Source of the DNA: DATNBT01 sp964579765 | GTDB taxonomy: Bacteria; Acidobacteriota; Vicinamibacteria; Vicinamibacterales; CAVVIG01 | Assembly: GCA_964579765.1 (NCBI GenBank) | Contig: CAZOIK010000013.1 | Span: 1-24,625 of the forward strand | Direction of reading: 5' to 3' | DNA: 24,625 nucleotides | Shown here: in pieces, positions 7,469-15,584 of the stretch | Position numbering within the stretch: position 1 is the first letter of the stretch | Layout: each line of letters opens with the position of its first letter | Translations under genes and position numbers: made by a program | The notes under the pieces: model-generated | What the model was told of the DNA's origin: nothing | What the model saw: only the letters and a program-made list of their open reading frames with translations | Database searches by the model: none

Positions 7469-8398
7469 ATGAAGTCGATTGCTGTCAGTGTGCTTCTCCT
7501 TGCTGTGCTCGGCGTGGCGGCCTCCGGCGCCGCGCAGGCCCCGCCCGCGTCGAAACCGGCTCCGCCGGCGCCGACCAAACCGGGCTACGTCGGCGACGAC
7601 ACGTGCATGGCGTGTCACGAGCCCGAAGCCAAGCGCCTCGCGCTGACGCTGCACGGCAAGGCGCAGAACGCGCGCACGCCGTCGGCGAACGTCAACCAGG
7701 CCTGCGAGACGTGTCACGGTCCCGGCAAGGAGCACTCTGAGACCGGCGACGTGACGAAGATTCGCGTCTTTACGACGATGACGCCGCGCGACGTGTCGGA
7801 AGTCTGCCTCACATGTCACAACCGCGGCGGGCACGCGCTGTGGAAGGGCAGCATGCACGACGCGCGCAATCTGTCGTGTACCACGTGCCACTCGGTGCAC
7901 AACCCGCAGTCCGAGCGATCGCAGCTCAAGACCGCCACGATCAGCGAGACGTGCGTCACGTGCCACAAAACCGAGGTCGCCAAGCTCCAGCGCTTCGGCC
8001 ACATGCCGGTGCGCAAGGGCAAGATGCAGTGCACGTCGTGCCACGACCCGCACGGCTCGACCAACGTCCGCTTGCTCAAGGTCGGCACCTGGGTGAACGA
8101 GCTGTGCACGAGCTGCCACGCCGAGAAGCGCGGGCCGTTCCTGTGGGATCACGCGCCGGTGCGCGAGGCGTGCAACACCTGCCACGATCCCCACGGCAGC
8201 AACAACGATCGGATGCTCGTCGCGAAGCTGCCGATGCTCTGTCAGCGGTGTCACATCGGCACGCGCCATCCGTCGACGATCTACGACGGCGTGCAGCTGG
8301 CGGCCGGCAGCAACCGGCTCATCGGGCGCGGCTGCGTCAACTGCCACGCGCAGATCCACGGATCCAACAGCCCGGCGGGCAACGCCTTCCTGCGGTGA
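7469..8398 (+). CDS. Periplasmic decaheme cytochrome c, DmsE/MtrA type
   Basis: Protein of 309 residues with a signal peptide (MKSIAVSVLLLAVLGVAASGAAQA), a Pro/Lys spacer and exactly ten CXXCH motifs at 46, 79, 113, 137, 162, 188, 213, 235, 258 and 289. The intervals and flanking words (ACETCHGPGKEH, CHNRG, CTTCHSVHNP, CTSCHDPHGS) match the DmsE/MtrA group, whose members form a heme wire inserted in an outer-membrane barrel. Length and heme count are as in MtrA. It sits between the membrane hexaheme gene and the MtrB/PioB-type barrel gene, which strongly supports that role. ATG 7469 is chosen because a signal peptide starts there; a TTG at 7436 would add 11 unlikely residues. The next gene begins 4 bases after the stop. 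Confidence 0.93.
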   Translation: MKSIAVSVLLLAVLGVAASGAAQAPPASKPAPPAPTKPGYVGDDTCMACHEPEAKRLALTLHGKAQNARTPSANVNQACETCHGPGKEHSETGDVTKIRVFTTMTPRDVSEVCLTCHNRGGHALWKGSMHDARNLSCTTCHSVHNPQSERSQLKTATISETCVTCHKTEVAKLQRFGHMPVRKGKMQCTSCHDPHGSTNVRLLKVGTWVNELCTSCHAEKRGPFLWDHAPVREACNTCHDPHGSNNDRMLVAKLPMLCQRCHIGTRHPSTIYDGVQLAAGSNRLIGRGCVNCHAQIHGSNSPAGNAFLR

Positions 8399-8402
8399 CG
8401 CG

Positions 8403-10598
8403 ATGCGACTGAGACACCTTCTTCCGCTCACGTTCGTCGCGTCGCTGGCCGGATCGGCCGTCCTGCTGGCGCAGGATCGCACCTCCACCACGATCGAGCC
8501 GGCCACGACGACGCCGGCCGAGGCGCAGTCGATTCCGCTCGGCGACGATCCGACGTTGCCGAACTTCGTCGATGTCTCCGGGCGCGGCACGATCTACTCG
8601 GACAACTCCGACGAAGGGCGCGCGCAGCGCTATCGCGATCTGCGCGGCGGCGGCACCGTCGAGTTCTTGCGCTTCACGAAGGACACCGACACGCACTGGA
8701 TCAGCCTGCAGGCCGATCACGCCGGCTACCGCGACCAGCGGTACTACGGCGCCATCAACGATTTCGGCAGGTTCAAGGCGTCGTTCCAGTTCAACCAGAT
8801 TCCGCTGTTCTTCAGCGACGAGACGCAGACGCTGTACACGCCGCAGCCGGGCGCGAATCCGTACGCCCTGCGGATCGACGACGCGATCCAGCTCGGGCTG
8901 CAGAACAAGACGCTGACGCTCAATCAGGCCGCGGCGATGGCGCACCAGTTCGACCTGCGGCTGAAACGCAGCATCGCCGAGTTCGCGGCCACCTACAGCG
9001 CGACGAAGCACCTCGATCTGAATTTCTGGTTCCGCAGCGCGGCGAAGACCGGCAACCAGCCGTGGGCCGGGACGTTCGGCTTCTCCGACGCGGTCGAACT
9101 GCCGGCGCCCGTGCAGACGCGGACGACTGACGTCCTGGCGGCCGCCGAGTGGGCCGGCGACCTCGGCTCGGCGCGCATCGGCTACGACGGTTCGTTCTTC
9201 AGGAACGACGTGGACACGATCGCCTGGGACAACCCGCTGCGCCTCACCGACTCGGCGACGCTCGGGCCGCTGCAGGGCCGCGAGACGCTCTGGCCCGACA
9301 GCAACCTCAACGCGGGCAACCTCAGCGGCACGCTCAACCTCCCGTACCGCAGCCACGCCACGGCGTACGTCTCGCTCGGCGAGTGGTCGCAGAACAACGT
9401 GCTGATCCCGTTCACCGTGAACAGCGCGCTGCCCTCGATCCCGCTCGATCGCCAGACCTCGGACGCGCAGGCGCGCGTTACGAGCACGAATTTCACGTTC
9501 ACCTCGCGCCCCACGAACATGCTGTGGCTCTCGGCGCGCTACCGCTCGTACGACTTCGACAACCGCACGCCGGTCTTCCACCTCGCGAACACGGTGGCGT
9601 ACGACACGACTGTGGAGGCCTTCGCCGAGGGCGGCACCTCGCCGTACAGCATGAACCGGAAGACGTTCGACGCCGAGGCCTCGCTGACGCCGTTCAGGTA
9701 CACCGCGTTCCGCGCCGGCTACACCCGAGAGCACGTTGGGGAGACCTTCCGCACCTTCGACACGACGACGCAGGACACCGAGAGCCTCTCGGTCGATCTC
9801 TCGGGGATCAACTGGCTGATGCTGCGCGGCGTGTACGAGCACTCCAAGCGCACCGGGTCCGGCCTCGACGAGCAGACGCTCGACGACATCGGCGAGCAGG
9901 TGTCGCTGCGGCAGTTCGACATCTCCGACCTCACGTCGAATCGCACGTCGATCGTCGCGCAGGTGACGCCTGTTTCGTCCTTCTCGCTGAACGGCAGCGT
10001 TTCGGCCGGCAACGAGGATCGTCCCGGCGACGTGTTCGGGCTGCGGAGCAACGACAATCGGTCGTACGAGATCGGCCTGGACTACGTGCCGCGCAAGGCG
10101 GTGTCGATGGGCGCCTCCTACACGTGGGAGAAGTACACGACGCTGCAGGCGTCGCGGGAGGCGAACCCGGGCCCGCAGTTCAACGACCCCACGCGAGACT
10201 GGACGACGGACGGCGCCGATCGCGCGCGGACGTTCGACGCGTCGATGGATCTGATCAAGCTCGTGCCGAAGACGGACTTCCGCTTCTCGTACGACTACAG
10301 CCACGCCGAGTCGGTCTACATCTACGGGCTCGCCCCGAACACGACGATCGCGCCGGTCGTTCAGCTGCCGCCCGTCGTCAACGAGCTGCAGCGCACGACC
10401 GCCGAGCTCCGCTATCACGTCACGAAGCGGCTCGGCGCCGGGATCGTCTATTGGCTCGACAAGTACTCGGTCAACGACTTCGCCTCCAACGCTCAGGTGG
10501 CGGCGAGCATCGCGCAGCCCTCGTTCCTGATGATCGGCTACCTCTCGCGTCCGTACACGGCGAACACGCTGTCGGGACGCTTCACCTATTACTGGTAA
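8403..10598 (+). CDS. MtrB/PioB-type decaheme-associated outer-membrane beta-barrel
   Basis: Protein of 731 residues with a signal peptide (MRLRHLLPLTFVASLAGSAVLLAQ) and long amphipathic beta-strands up to an aromatic C-terminus (RFTYYW), typical of outer-membrane barrels. Family marks include FVDVSGRG near residue 56, DRQRYYGAINDFGRFK-like text (about 112-126) and repeated strand pairs such as LDLNFWFRSAAKTGNQ and LWLSARYRSYDFDNRTPVF. MtrB/PioB proteins form the sheath that lets a decaheme cytochrome cross the outer membrane, and the decaheme gene is directly upstream. I see no cysteine in the protein, so the N-terminal CXXC found in some Shewanella MtrB proteins is absent. It is the last gene of the cluster; no surface-exposed MtrC/OmcA-like multiheme protein follows. 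Confidence 0.92.
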   Translation: MRLRHLLPLTFVASLAGSAVLLAQDRTSTTIEPATTTPAEAQSIPLGDDPTLPNFVDVSGRGTIYSDNSDEGRAQRYRDLRGGGTVEFLRFTKDTDTHWISLQADHAGYRDQRYYGAINDFGRFKASFQFNQIPLFFSDETQTLYTPQPGANPYALRIDDAIQLGLQNKTLTLNQAAAMAHQFDLRLKRSIAEFAATYSATKHLDLNFWFRSAAKTGNQPWAGTFGFSDAVELPAPVQTRTTDVLAAAEWAGDLGSARIGYDGSFFRNDVDTIAWDNPLRLTDSATLGPLQGRETLWPDSNLNAGNLSGTLNLPYRSHATAYVSLGEWSQNNVLIPFTVNSALPSIPLDRQTSDAQARVTSTNFTFTSRPTNMLWLSARYRSYDFDNRTPVFHLANTVAYDTTVEAFAEGGTSPYSMNRKTFDAEASLTPFRYTAFRAGYTREHVGETFRTFDTTTQDTESLSVDLSGINWLMLRGVYEHSKRTGSGLDEQTLDDIGEQVSLRQFDISDLTSNRTSIVAQVTPVSSFSLNGSVSAGNEDRPGDVFGLRSNDNRSYEIGLDYVPRKAVSMGASYTWEKYTTLQASREANPGPQFNDPTRDWTTDGADRARTFDASMDLIKLVPKTDFRFSYDYSHAESVYIYGLAPNTTIAPVVQLPPVVNELQRTTAELRYHVTKRLGAGIVYWLDKYSVNDFASNAQVAASIAQPSFLMIGYLSRPYTANTLSGRFTYYW

Positions 10599-10684
10599 AG
10601 AGTCTTCCACGCCAGAGCGGGTCCGATCCGCCGCACACGCAGGCCTGAAGGCCTGCACTACACGGAGCTGGTAAAAAGTCTTCC
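10592..10684. repeat. 17-bp near-perfect direct repeat flanking a hairpin-containing segment
   Basis: CTGGTAAAGAGTCTTCC (10592-10608) and CTGGTAAAAAGTCTTCC (10668-10684) differ at one base and stand 76 bases apart. The first copy holds the TAA stop of the MtrB/PioB-type gene; the second reaches the stop codon of the DUF5658-like gene on the other strand. Between them lies the palindrome at 10639-10656. Confidence 0.8.
10639..10656. repeat. GC-rich hairpin repeat (CTGAA family)
   Basis: GCAGGCC, loop TGAA, GGCCTGC is a perfect 7-bp stem, followed by ACTACAC. It lies between the convergent barrel and DUF5658-like genes and belongs with the hairpins at 5049 and 17022. It could weakly terminate transcription, but there is no T-run directly after it on either strand. 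Confidence 0.7.
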
Positions 10685-11022
10685 TAGAAGGAGAGAACGA
10701 GCGTCCACGGCACGATGGCCACGGCGACGTAGGCGAGGGTCAGCATCGCCAGCACGAGGTACTGGGCGCGAACGTGAAGGACCGCGCCACAGAGAATGGC
10801 CACCGCTTTCGCGCCGACGAGCGCGACGCCGAATCCTGCGATCCGGGCCACAGCGTGCAGTAACGGGTTGGCTTCGACGCCCGGGCCGAACCGCGCGACG
10901 CCGGCGGCCGTCATGACGCCGTCCGCGATTTGTATGGCCGCGAACAGGGCCAGCGCCCACACCGCGCGGGTCTGCGTACCGGGAAAGGTCGAGGACCACG
11001 ACGCGGCGCAGCCGGCTCTCAC
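10684..11022 (-). CDS. Small membrane protein, DUF5658-like
   Basis: Protein of up to 112 residues with about three membrane helices. The segment IADGVMTAAGVARFGPGVEANPLL has the pattern of DUF5658 proteins (Asp and Thr in the first helix, then a Gly, Glu and Asn-Pro loop), followed by helices around GFGVALVGAKAVAILCGAVL and YLVLAMLTLAYVAVAIVPWTLVL. No biochemical function is established for that family. The start is uncertain: GTG at 11022 gives an 18-20 residue polar lead, while another GTG at 10962 would begin just before the first helix. It lies 36 bases after the histidine kinase gene on the same strand, so it may be the last gene of that operon. Confidence 0.65.
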   Translation of the reverse strand: MRAGCAASWSSTFPGTQTRAVWALALFAAIQIADGVMTAAGVARFGPGVEANPLLHAVARIAGFGVALVGAKAVAILCGAVLHVRAQYLVLAMLTLAYVAVAIVPWTLVLSF

Positions 11023-11058
11023 GCACCCCGGTGGTGCAAGCCGTACGCCGACCTCCGA

Positions 11059-12957
11059 TCAGACGTTCCGCTCCGCGGCGAGCACCGCCGCCATCTCGCG
11101 GATCAGCGCCGTCGTCGTGTAGGGCTTGGCGACGTAGCCCTGGAACCCCGCGTTCCGGCAGCGCTCGCGATACTCGTCGGACACGTACGCCGTCACCGCG
11201 ACGGCTCGGGTCGGCACGCGGCCGAGCTGCGCGTCCTGCCGCCGAACGGATGCGAGCAGCTCGAACCCGTCCATCCCGGGCATCGCGAGATCGCACAGCA
11301 GAATCGCCGGCGCGCGGCGCTCGATCTGCGTCAGCGCGTCGGCGCCCGATTCGGCCGTGCGCACCTGCGCGCCCACCGCGGTCAGCGCCGAGCTGATGAC
11401 GTCGAGCGCGTCGCGGTTGTCGTCCACTGCGAGCACGTCCACGCTGTCGAGCCGCGGAGCGACGGCGATGCGCCCGGCGTTCGCCGGCGGCTCTGCCCGT
11501 TCGATCAACCGCGGGAACCTGAGCGTGAACGACGCACCTCTGCCGGGGCCCCCGCTCGCGGCCGCGACCGTGCCGCCGTGCAGCTCCGTCAGCTCCTTGA
11601 CGAGCGCGAGCCCGAGGCCGAGCCCGCCGTGTTCGCGCGTCGTCGAGCCGTCAGCCTGGCGGAAGCGTTCGAAGACGTGCGGCAGGAAGTCCGACGTGAT
11701 GCCCGGGCCGGTGTCCGCGATCGCGAGCGAGATCGTCTCGTCGTCTTCCGCGATGCTGACGGTGACCGCGCCGCCGCCCGGCGTGAACTTCAGGGCGTTC
11801 GACAGCAGATTCCAGAGGATCTGACGCAGGCGATCCATGTCGCCCTGCACCATGGCGGGGATGCGCGGCAGGTCCGTGTCGATGGCGATGTTCTTCGCCG
11901 CGGCAATCGGCGCGACGACGTCGATCGCCGACTCGACGGCGGCGCGCAGATCGACGGCCGACAGGCGGAGCTGCAGCTTCCCCGTGATGATGCGCGAGAC
12001 GTCGAGCAGGTCTTCGATGACGCGCTTCTGCGCCTCGGCATTTCGTGACAGGCTCGCGACGGCCTTGGAGAGCATCTGTTCTGTCGGCGGCATGCTGCCG
12101 AGCAGCTGTGTCCAGCCCATGATCGCGTTGAGCGGCGTCCGCAGCTCGTGCGACACGGCGGCGAGGAACTCGTCCTTGAGGCGGTTGGCTTCGCGCTCGC
12201 GCGTCAGCAGGGCCTCGCGCTCGGCCTGCATCCGCCGCCGTTCCTCGATCTCGGCCTTGAGCGCCTGGTTCGACGACGTGAGCCGGCCGACCATGTCCGA
12301 GAACGCCTGCACCAGCGCGCCTGTCTCGTCGGGGGGCGCGTCGATGGCGGGCAGCGTGAACGCGTCGTCGCGGCCGATCTCGCGCGCCGCGCCGGCCAGC
12401 GACACGATCGGACGCGAGATGTTCGCCTGCATCCGGGTGGCGACGAGGAAGGCGACGGCCGCGGCGACGAGCAGCATCAGCACGCCCGCGAGCGTGGTGA
12501 CGAGCACGCGGCCCGGCAGGTCGCCGAGCTGGCGCTCGATGTAGATGGCACCGACGCTCTGGCCGTTGCGCTCGACCGGGACGACGCTCGCGACGGCCCG
12601 CCAGCTGCGGGCGTCGGCGGGCGGCACGGGGCACGGCACGGCGGGGGGGCGCTCGAATCGCGCGAGCAGCGTCCCGTCCGCGCGGTAGACGCAGGCGCGC
12701 GAGATCATCGGGCGTACGCGTACGCTCGAGAGCATCTGCTGTGCGGCGTCGGCGTCGTTGAACACGATCGCCGCCGCCGAGTTGCCTGCGATGACCTGCG
12801 CGAGCGCGTGCGCGTCGTCGGCGGCGGAATCCCGGAAGCGGACGACGTCGAAAGCGATGAGCCCGGCGAGCGCGGCGACGAGGGCCACGGCGCTCACCGC
12901 CAGCGCCATCGCGATCAGCTTGCGCTGCAGCGGCAGGGCCGCGAACCAGCGCTTCAC
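11059..12957 (-). CDS. Hybrid sensor histidine kinase with C-terminal receiver domain
   Basis: Inner-membrane signalling protein of 632 residues. Order: first membrane helix (about 14-36); periplasmic sensor domain (about 40-150) with the CHASE8-like motif HALAQVIAGNSAAAIVFNDADAA; second helix (about 152-173); HAMP (about 174-226); coiled coil (228-262); HisKA with phospho-acceptor H270 in SHELRTPLNAIMGW; and ATPase domain with N-box WNLLSNALKFTP (382-393), DTGPGI (415-420) and GLGLGL (445-450). A receiver domain follows (about 505-628) with D512-D513, phospho-acceptor D556 and K611. There is no Hpt or DNA-binding output, so the partner that receives the phosphate is elsewhere. The GTG at 12957 overlaps the YfiR-like stop as GTGA. 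In known YfiR systems the YfiR partner acts on a HAMP-containing membrane protein, which fits this gene order. Confidence 0.93.
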   Translation of the reverse strand: MKRWFAALPLQRKLIAMALAVSAVALVAALAGLIAFDVVRFRDSAADDAHALAQVIAGNSAAAIVFNDADAAQQMLSSVRVRPMISRACVYRADGTLLARFERPPAVPCPVPPADARSWRAVASVVPVERNGQSVGAIYIERQLGDLPGRVLVTTLAGVLMLLVAAAVAFLVATRMQANISRPIVSLAGAAREIGRDDAFTLPAIDAPPDETGALVQAFSDMVGRLTSSNQALKAEIEERRRMQAEREALLTREREANRLKDEFLAAVSHELRTPLNAIMGWTQLLGSMPPTEQMLSKAVASLSRNAEAQKRVIEDLLDVSRIITGKLQLRLSAVDLRAAVESAIDVVAPIAAAKNIAIDTDLPRIPAMVQGDMDRLRQILWNLLSNALKFTPGGGAVTVSIAEDDETISLAIADTGPGITSDFLPHVFERFRQADGSTTREHGGLGLGLALVKELTELHGGTVAAASGGPGRGASFTLRFPRLIERAEPPANAGRIAVAPRLDSVDVLAVDDNRDALDVISSALTAVGAQVRTAESGADALTQIERRAPAILLCDLAMPGMDGFELLASVRRQDAQLGRVPTRAVAVTAYVSDEYRERCRNAGFQGYVAKPYTTTALIREMAAVLAAERNV

Positions 12958-13514
12958 GACCGCCCCCGCACGTTCAGCGCCAGCCCCAGGAGCTGCGAGC
13001 TGATGCGCAGCCCTGACCGTTGCGCGGCCGTCACGTTCACGTCGAACCGGATGCGGCCGTTCACCTCGCGCAGCTGCACGATCCCGCCGTCGTCGAGAAA
13101 GTGTCCGTCGTCGCCGACGGTGAGCGTCGGCTGCGCGGCGGTCTTCTGGAGCGCGGCGCGCCTGGCCGCGGACGGGGCGGTCGCCGGGACGAAGAGCACC
13201 TGGCAGAGCGCGACGTCCTGGTCGCTGGCGAGATGGCGGACGGCGACGGCGCGGCCGTTGAGCATTTCGCCCGCGACGAGAGCCTGCAGGTCGGCGCCGA
13301 ACGGATCGGGCGGCAGGACGCAGATGTCGATCGTCGCGCGGCCGTTGAGCGCGGCGGGCGGCCATTCGACGAACTGCGGGAACTTCGAGAGGACTGCCGC
13401 TTTCAGGCGCGTTTCAAACGTCGCCTGCGCGTGAAGGGAGCAGAGCCCGCAGACGATCGAGAGCAGGCCCGCCAGCGCCGCACGCCGCACCACGCGTGCG
13501 CTCAGTGGCTCCAT
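12954..13514 (-). CDS. YfiR-like (DUF4154) periplasmic protein
   Basis: Protein of 186 residues with a signal peptide (about 1-30, ending in LCSLHAQ) and a DUF4154/YfiR domain: RLKAAVLSKFPQFVEWP (36-52), TIDICVLPPDPFGADLQAL, VAVRHLASDQDVALCQVLFVPA, TLTVGDDGHFLDDGGIVQL and the closing RISSQLLGLALNVRG. Pseudomonas YfiR is a periplasmic repressor that holds a membrane diguanylate cyclase in check. Here the neighbour is a kinase rather than a cyclase, so a similar brake on the kinase is an inference. The mature part has two cysteines (one in DICVL, one in ALCQV) that could act as a redox pair. It overlaps the TonB receptor gene by 13 bases and the kinase gene by 4. Confidence 0.88.
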   Translation of the reverse strand: MEPLSARVVRRAALAGLLSIVCGLCSLHAQATFETRLKAAVLSKFPQFVEWPPAALNGRATIDICVLPPDPFGADLQALVAGEMLNGRAVAVRHLASDQDVALCQVLFVPATAPSAARRAALQKTAAQPTLTVGDDGHFLDDGGIVQLREVNGRIRFDVNVTAAQRSGLRISSQLLGLALNVRGRS

Positions 13515-15499
13515 GTGACGCGCGCGTACACGCTGCGTTCGATCTCGATGTTGCCGTCGGTGGTCGGCCACTCGAGGTGGTGGGTGCGGAAGAGATCCTG
13601 TCCGACGAGCGAGAGCTCGACGCCACGGGCGAGCCGGAGCCCGACACGGAGATCGGACGCGGCGTACGCCGGCACCTGCAGCGCCGTCAGCTCCGAGACG
13701 TAGCGCGTCATCCAGTCGAACGACCAGCGCCGGACGTCGAACGACGCGCCCGCCTGCGCCTGATGGTGCGGCGTGCTGCCCTCGTAGTGTTTCTCCTGCG
13801 AGACGTCCGTGCTGTCCGGGTTCCGCGACATGGAGATGGCGATATAGGAGTAGTTGGACGTCAGCCGAAGCCAGGACGCGGGGCGGTAGTCCGCGGTGAG
13901 TTCCACGCCGCGGCTGTTGCCATGGAGGCCGTTCGCGAAGGTGACCGGCAGGATCAGCCGCACCGGCGGCGGTGACGTCTCGACGAACGCACGCAGCAGG
14001 TCGGTGCTGAGCACGTCGCGGTAGTCGTTGTAGAACGCGGACGCGGTCACGAAGAGCTGGGCCAGCGGCTGGACGCGATAACCGACCTCGTACGCGACGA
14101 GCTTTTCCGAGTCGAAGGCCGCATCCGGCAGCAGGCGCACGAACGTCGGCAGGGGAACCGTCGAGACGAGCGACGCGGTGGTGTAATCCGTTTCGACGCG
14201 CGACGGGACGCGGACGGCGCGCGAGACCGACGTCCAGAACGTATTCGTCTTGTCCGGCGTCCACAGCAGACGGGCCGACGGCTGCGCCTCGAACCCGCTG
14301 TAGTCGTTGTGTTCGAACTTCGAGCCGACCGTCAGCCGCCAGCGATCGGGCACGAGCGAGATCTCGTCCTGTCCGAACGCGGTGTAGAGGTTGTCGGTGC
14401 GGCGGTCAGGTGTGAACGCGGACGGCGCGGCCGCCGTGATCAGGCCCGAGCTGACGCGATACTCGGCGCCCCAGGTCACGAGCTGGCGCGGCCAGCGGCG
14501 GAGCGTCTGCTGGAAGTCCACGTCCACGGTGTCGCGAGCCTCGCCGACGGGCAGCTCCTCGCGGTCCGTGTGATCGTAGTACGCCTGCAGCTGGAAGTTC
14601 GCCCCGCTCAGGCGCGCGACGACGTTCGAGCCGGAGATCGGCGCGTTGACGTCGACCGTCTGCGTGAACGGGCTCGTGTAGGACGTGAGCGTCGGACGCT
14701 CGCCGAGTCGCCCGTCGTAGGTGTCGCCCTGCAGTGTGAACGTGCGTGAGGAGGGCAGCGTCCAGTCGGCGCGGAAGCCGGCCTGCGCGTCGCGCCACCC
14801 GTCGTAGTTGTCGCCGTTCGCGTGGTACTCGGGGCCGCGATCGATCGCCTTGACGTAGGCGCGGTAGCTCATCAGGCCCGACGCGGACGTGCCGCCGTAG
14901 CGGAAGCTTCCGAAGCCGCGGTCTTCCGATCCGCCGCCCGCATTGACGTACGTCCCCTGTGTGTCCTTGGCGGCTTTCGTGATGATGTTGATGACGCCGT
15001 TGACGGCGTTCGCGCCCCACAGCGTCCCGCCCGGGCCGCGGATCACTTCGATGTGATCGACGTCCGACAGCAGCACGTCCTGCGATTCCCAGTACGTCCC
15101 CGCGAAGAGCGGCGAGTACACCGCCCGGCCGTCGATCAACACGAGAATCGAGCGCGCGAGGCGATCCGCAAAGCCGCGGATGCCGATCGCCCAGGTCCCG
15201 CCGGAGATGCGCGCCACCTGGACGCCCGGCGCGAGGCGCAGCGCCTCGGGAATCGACGTCGCCCCGGAGCGCCGGATGTCCTCCTGCGTGATCACGAACA
15301 CGGCGGCGGGCACCGTCGCCGACTCCTCCGGCACGCGCGACACCGTCGTCACCTGCACGTCGAGGAGCTCTTCGAGGCTCATGCGCTTGAGCGCTTCGGT
15401 GCTTTGCGCGAGCGTCGCCTCCGGCGCCTGCGCGAGCAGCGGAGTGACTAGAAAGGAGAGCAGCGTGCCGAGTACAAGAACCAGTCTGCGTGTGGCCAT
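13502..15499 (-). CDS. TonB-dependent outer-membrane receptor
   Basis: Outer-membrane receptor of 665 residues: signal peptide (MATRRLVLVLGTLLSFLVTPLLAQA), a plug domain (about 40-170) and a 22-strand-type barrel ending in an aromatic-rich YARVTWSH. Plug hallmarks are LEELLDVQVTTVSRVPE, PAAVFVITQEDIRRSGATSIPEALRLAPGV, GIRGFADRLARSILVLIDGR and IEVIRGPGGTLWGANAVNGVINIITK. The IEVIRGPGGTLWGANAV segment is typical of receptors that stand next to YfiR and hybrid kinase genes; several of these are thought to sense rather than import. The ligand cannot be predicted. No Shine-Dalgarno is clear before ATG 15499; a TACACT hexamer (15524-15529, minus strand) could be its -10 box with a leader of about 17 bases. 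Confidence 0.93.
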   Translation of the reverse strand: MATRRLVLVLGTLLSFLVTPLLAQAPEATLAQSTEALKRMSLEELLDVQVTTVSRVPEESATVPAAVFVITQEDIRRSGATSIPEALRLAPGVQVARISGGTWAIGIRGFADRLARSILVLIDGRAVYSPLFAGTYWESQDVLLSDVDHIEVIRGPGGTLWGANAVNGVINIITKAAKDTQGTYVNAGGGSEDRGFGSFRYGGTSASGLMSYRAYVKAIDRGPEYHANGDNYDGWRDAQAGFRADWTLPSSRTFTLQGDTYDGRLGERPTLTSYTSPFTQTVDVNAPISGSNVVARLSGANFQLQAYYDHTDREELPVGEARDTVDVDFQQTLRRWPRQLVTWGAEYRVSSGLITAAAPSAFTPDRRTDNLYTAFGQDEISLVPDRWRLTVGSKFEHNDYSGFEAQPSARLLWTPDKTNTFWTSVSRAVRVPSRVETDYTTASLVSTVPLPTFVRLLPDAAFDSEKLVAYEVGYRVQPLAQLFVTASAFYNDYRDVLSTDLLRAFVETSPPPVRLILPVTFANGLHGNSRGVELTADYRPASWLRLTSNYSYIAISMSRNPDSTDVSQEKHYEGSTPHHQAQAGASFDVRRWSFDWMTRYVSELTALQVPAYAASDLRVGLRLARGVELSLVGQDLFRTHHLEWPTTDGNIEIERSVYARVTWSH

Positions 15500-15584
15500 C
15501 GTCCGGGGGAGTCCGGGTTTGAGAGTGTAGCTGATTGAACTCGCGCCTGCGCACTGAAGGACAGAGTGTGAAGTGGGCAACGCG

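Noticed and set aside
10639..10656. Intrinsic terminator for the cytochrome operon
   Set aside because: The stem is good but no T-run follows on either strand; kept as a repeat.
8337..10658. A very long minus-strand open frame opposite the MtrB/PioB-type gene
   Set aside because: Its translation is dominated by Arg, Val and Ala with no recognisable domain; the plus-strand barrel has a signal peptide, strand pattern and operon context.
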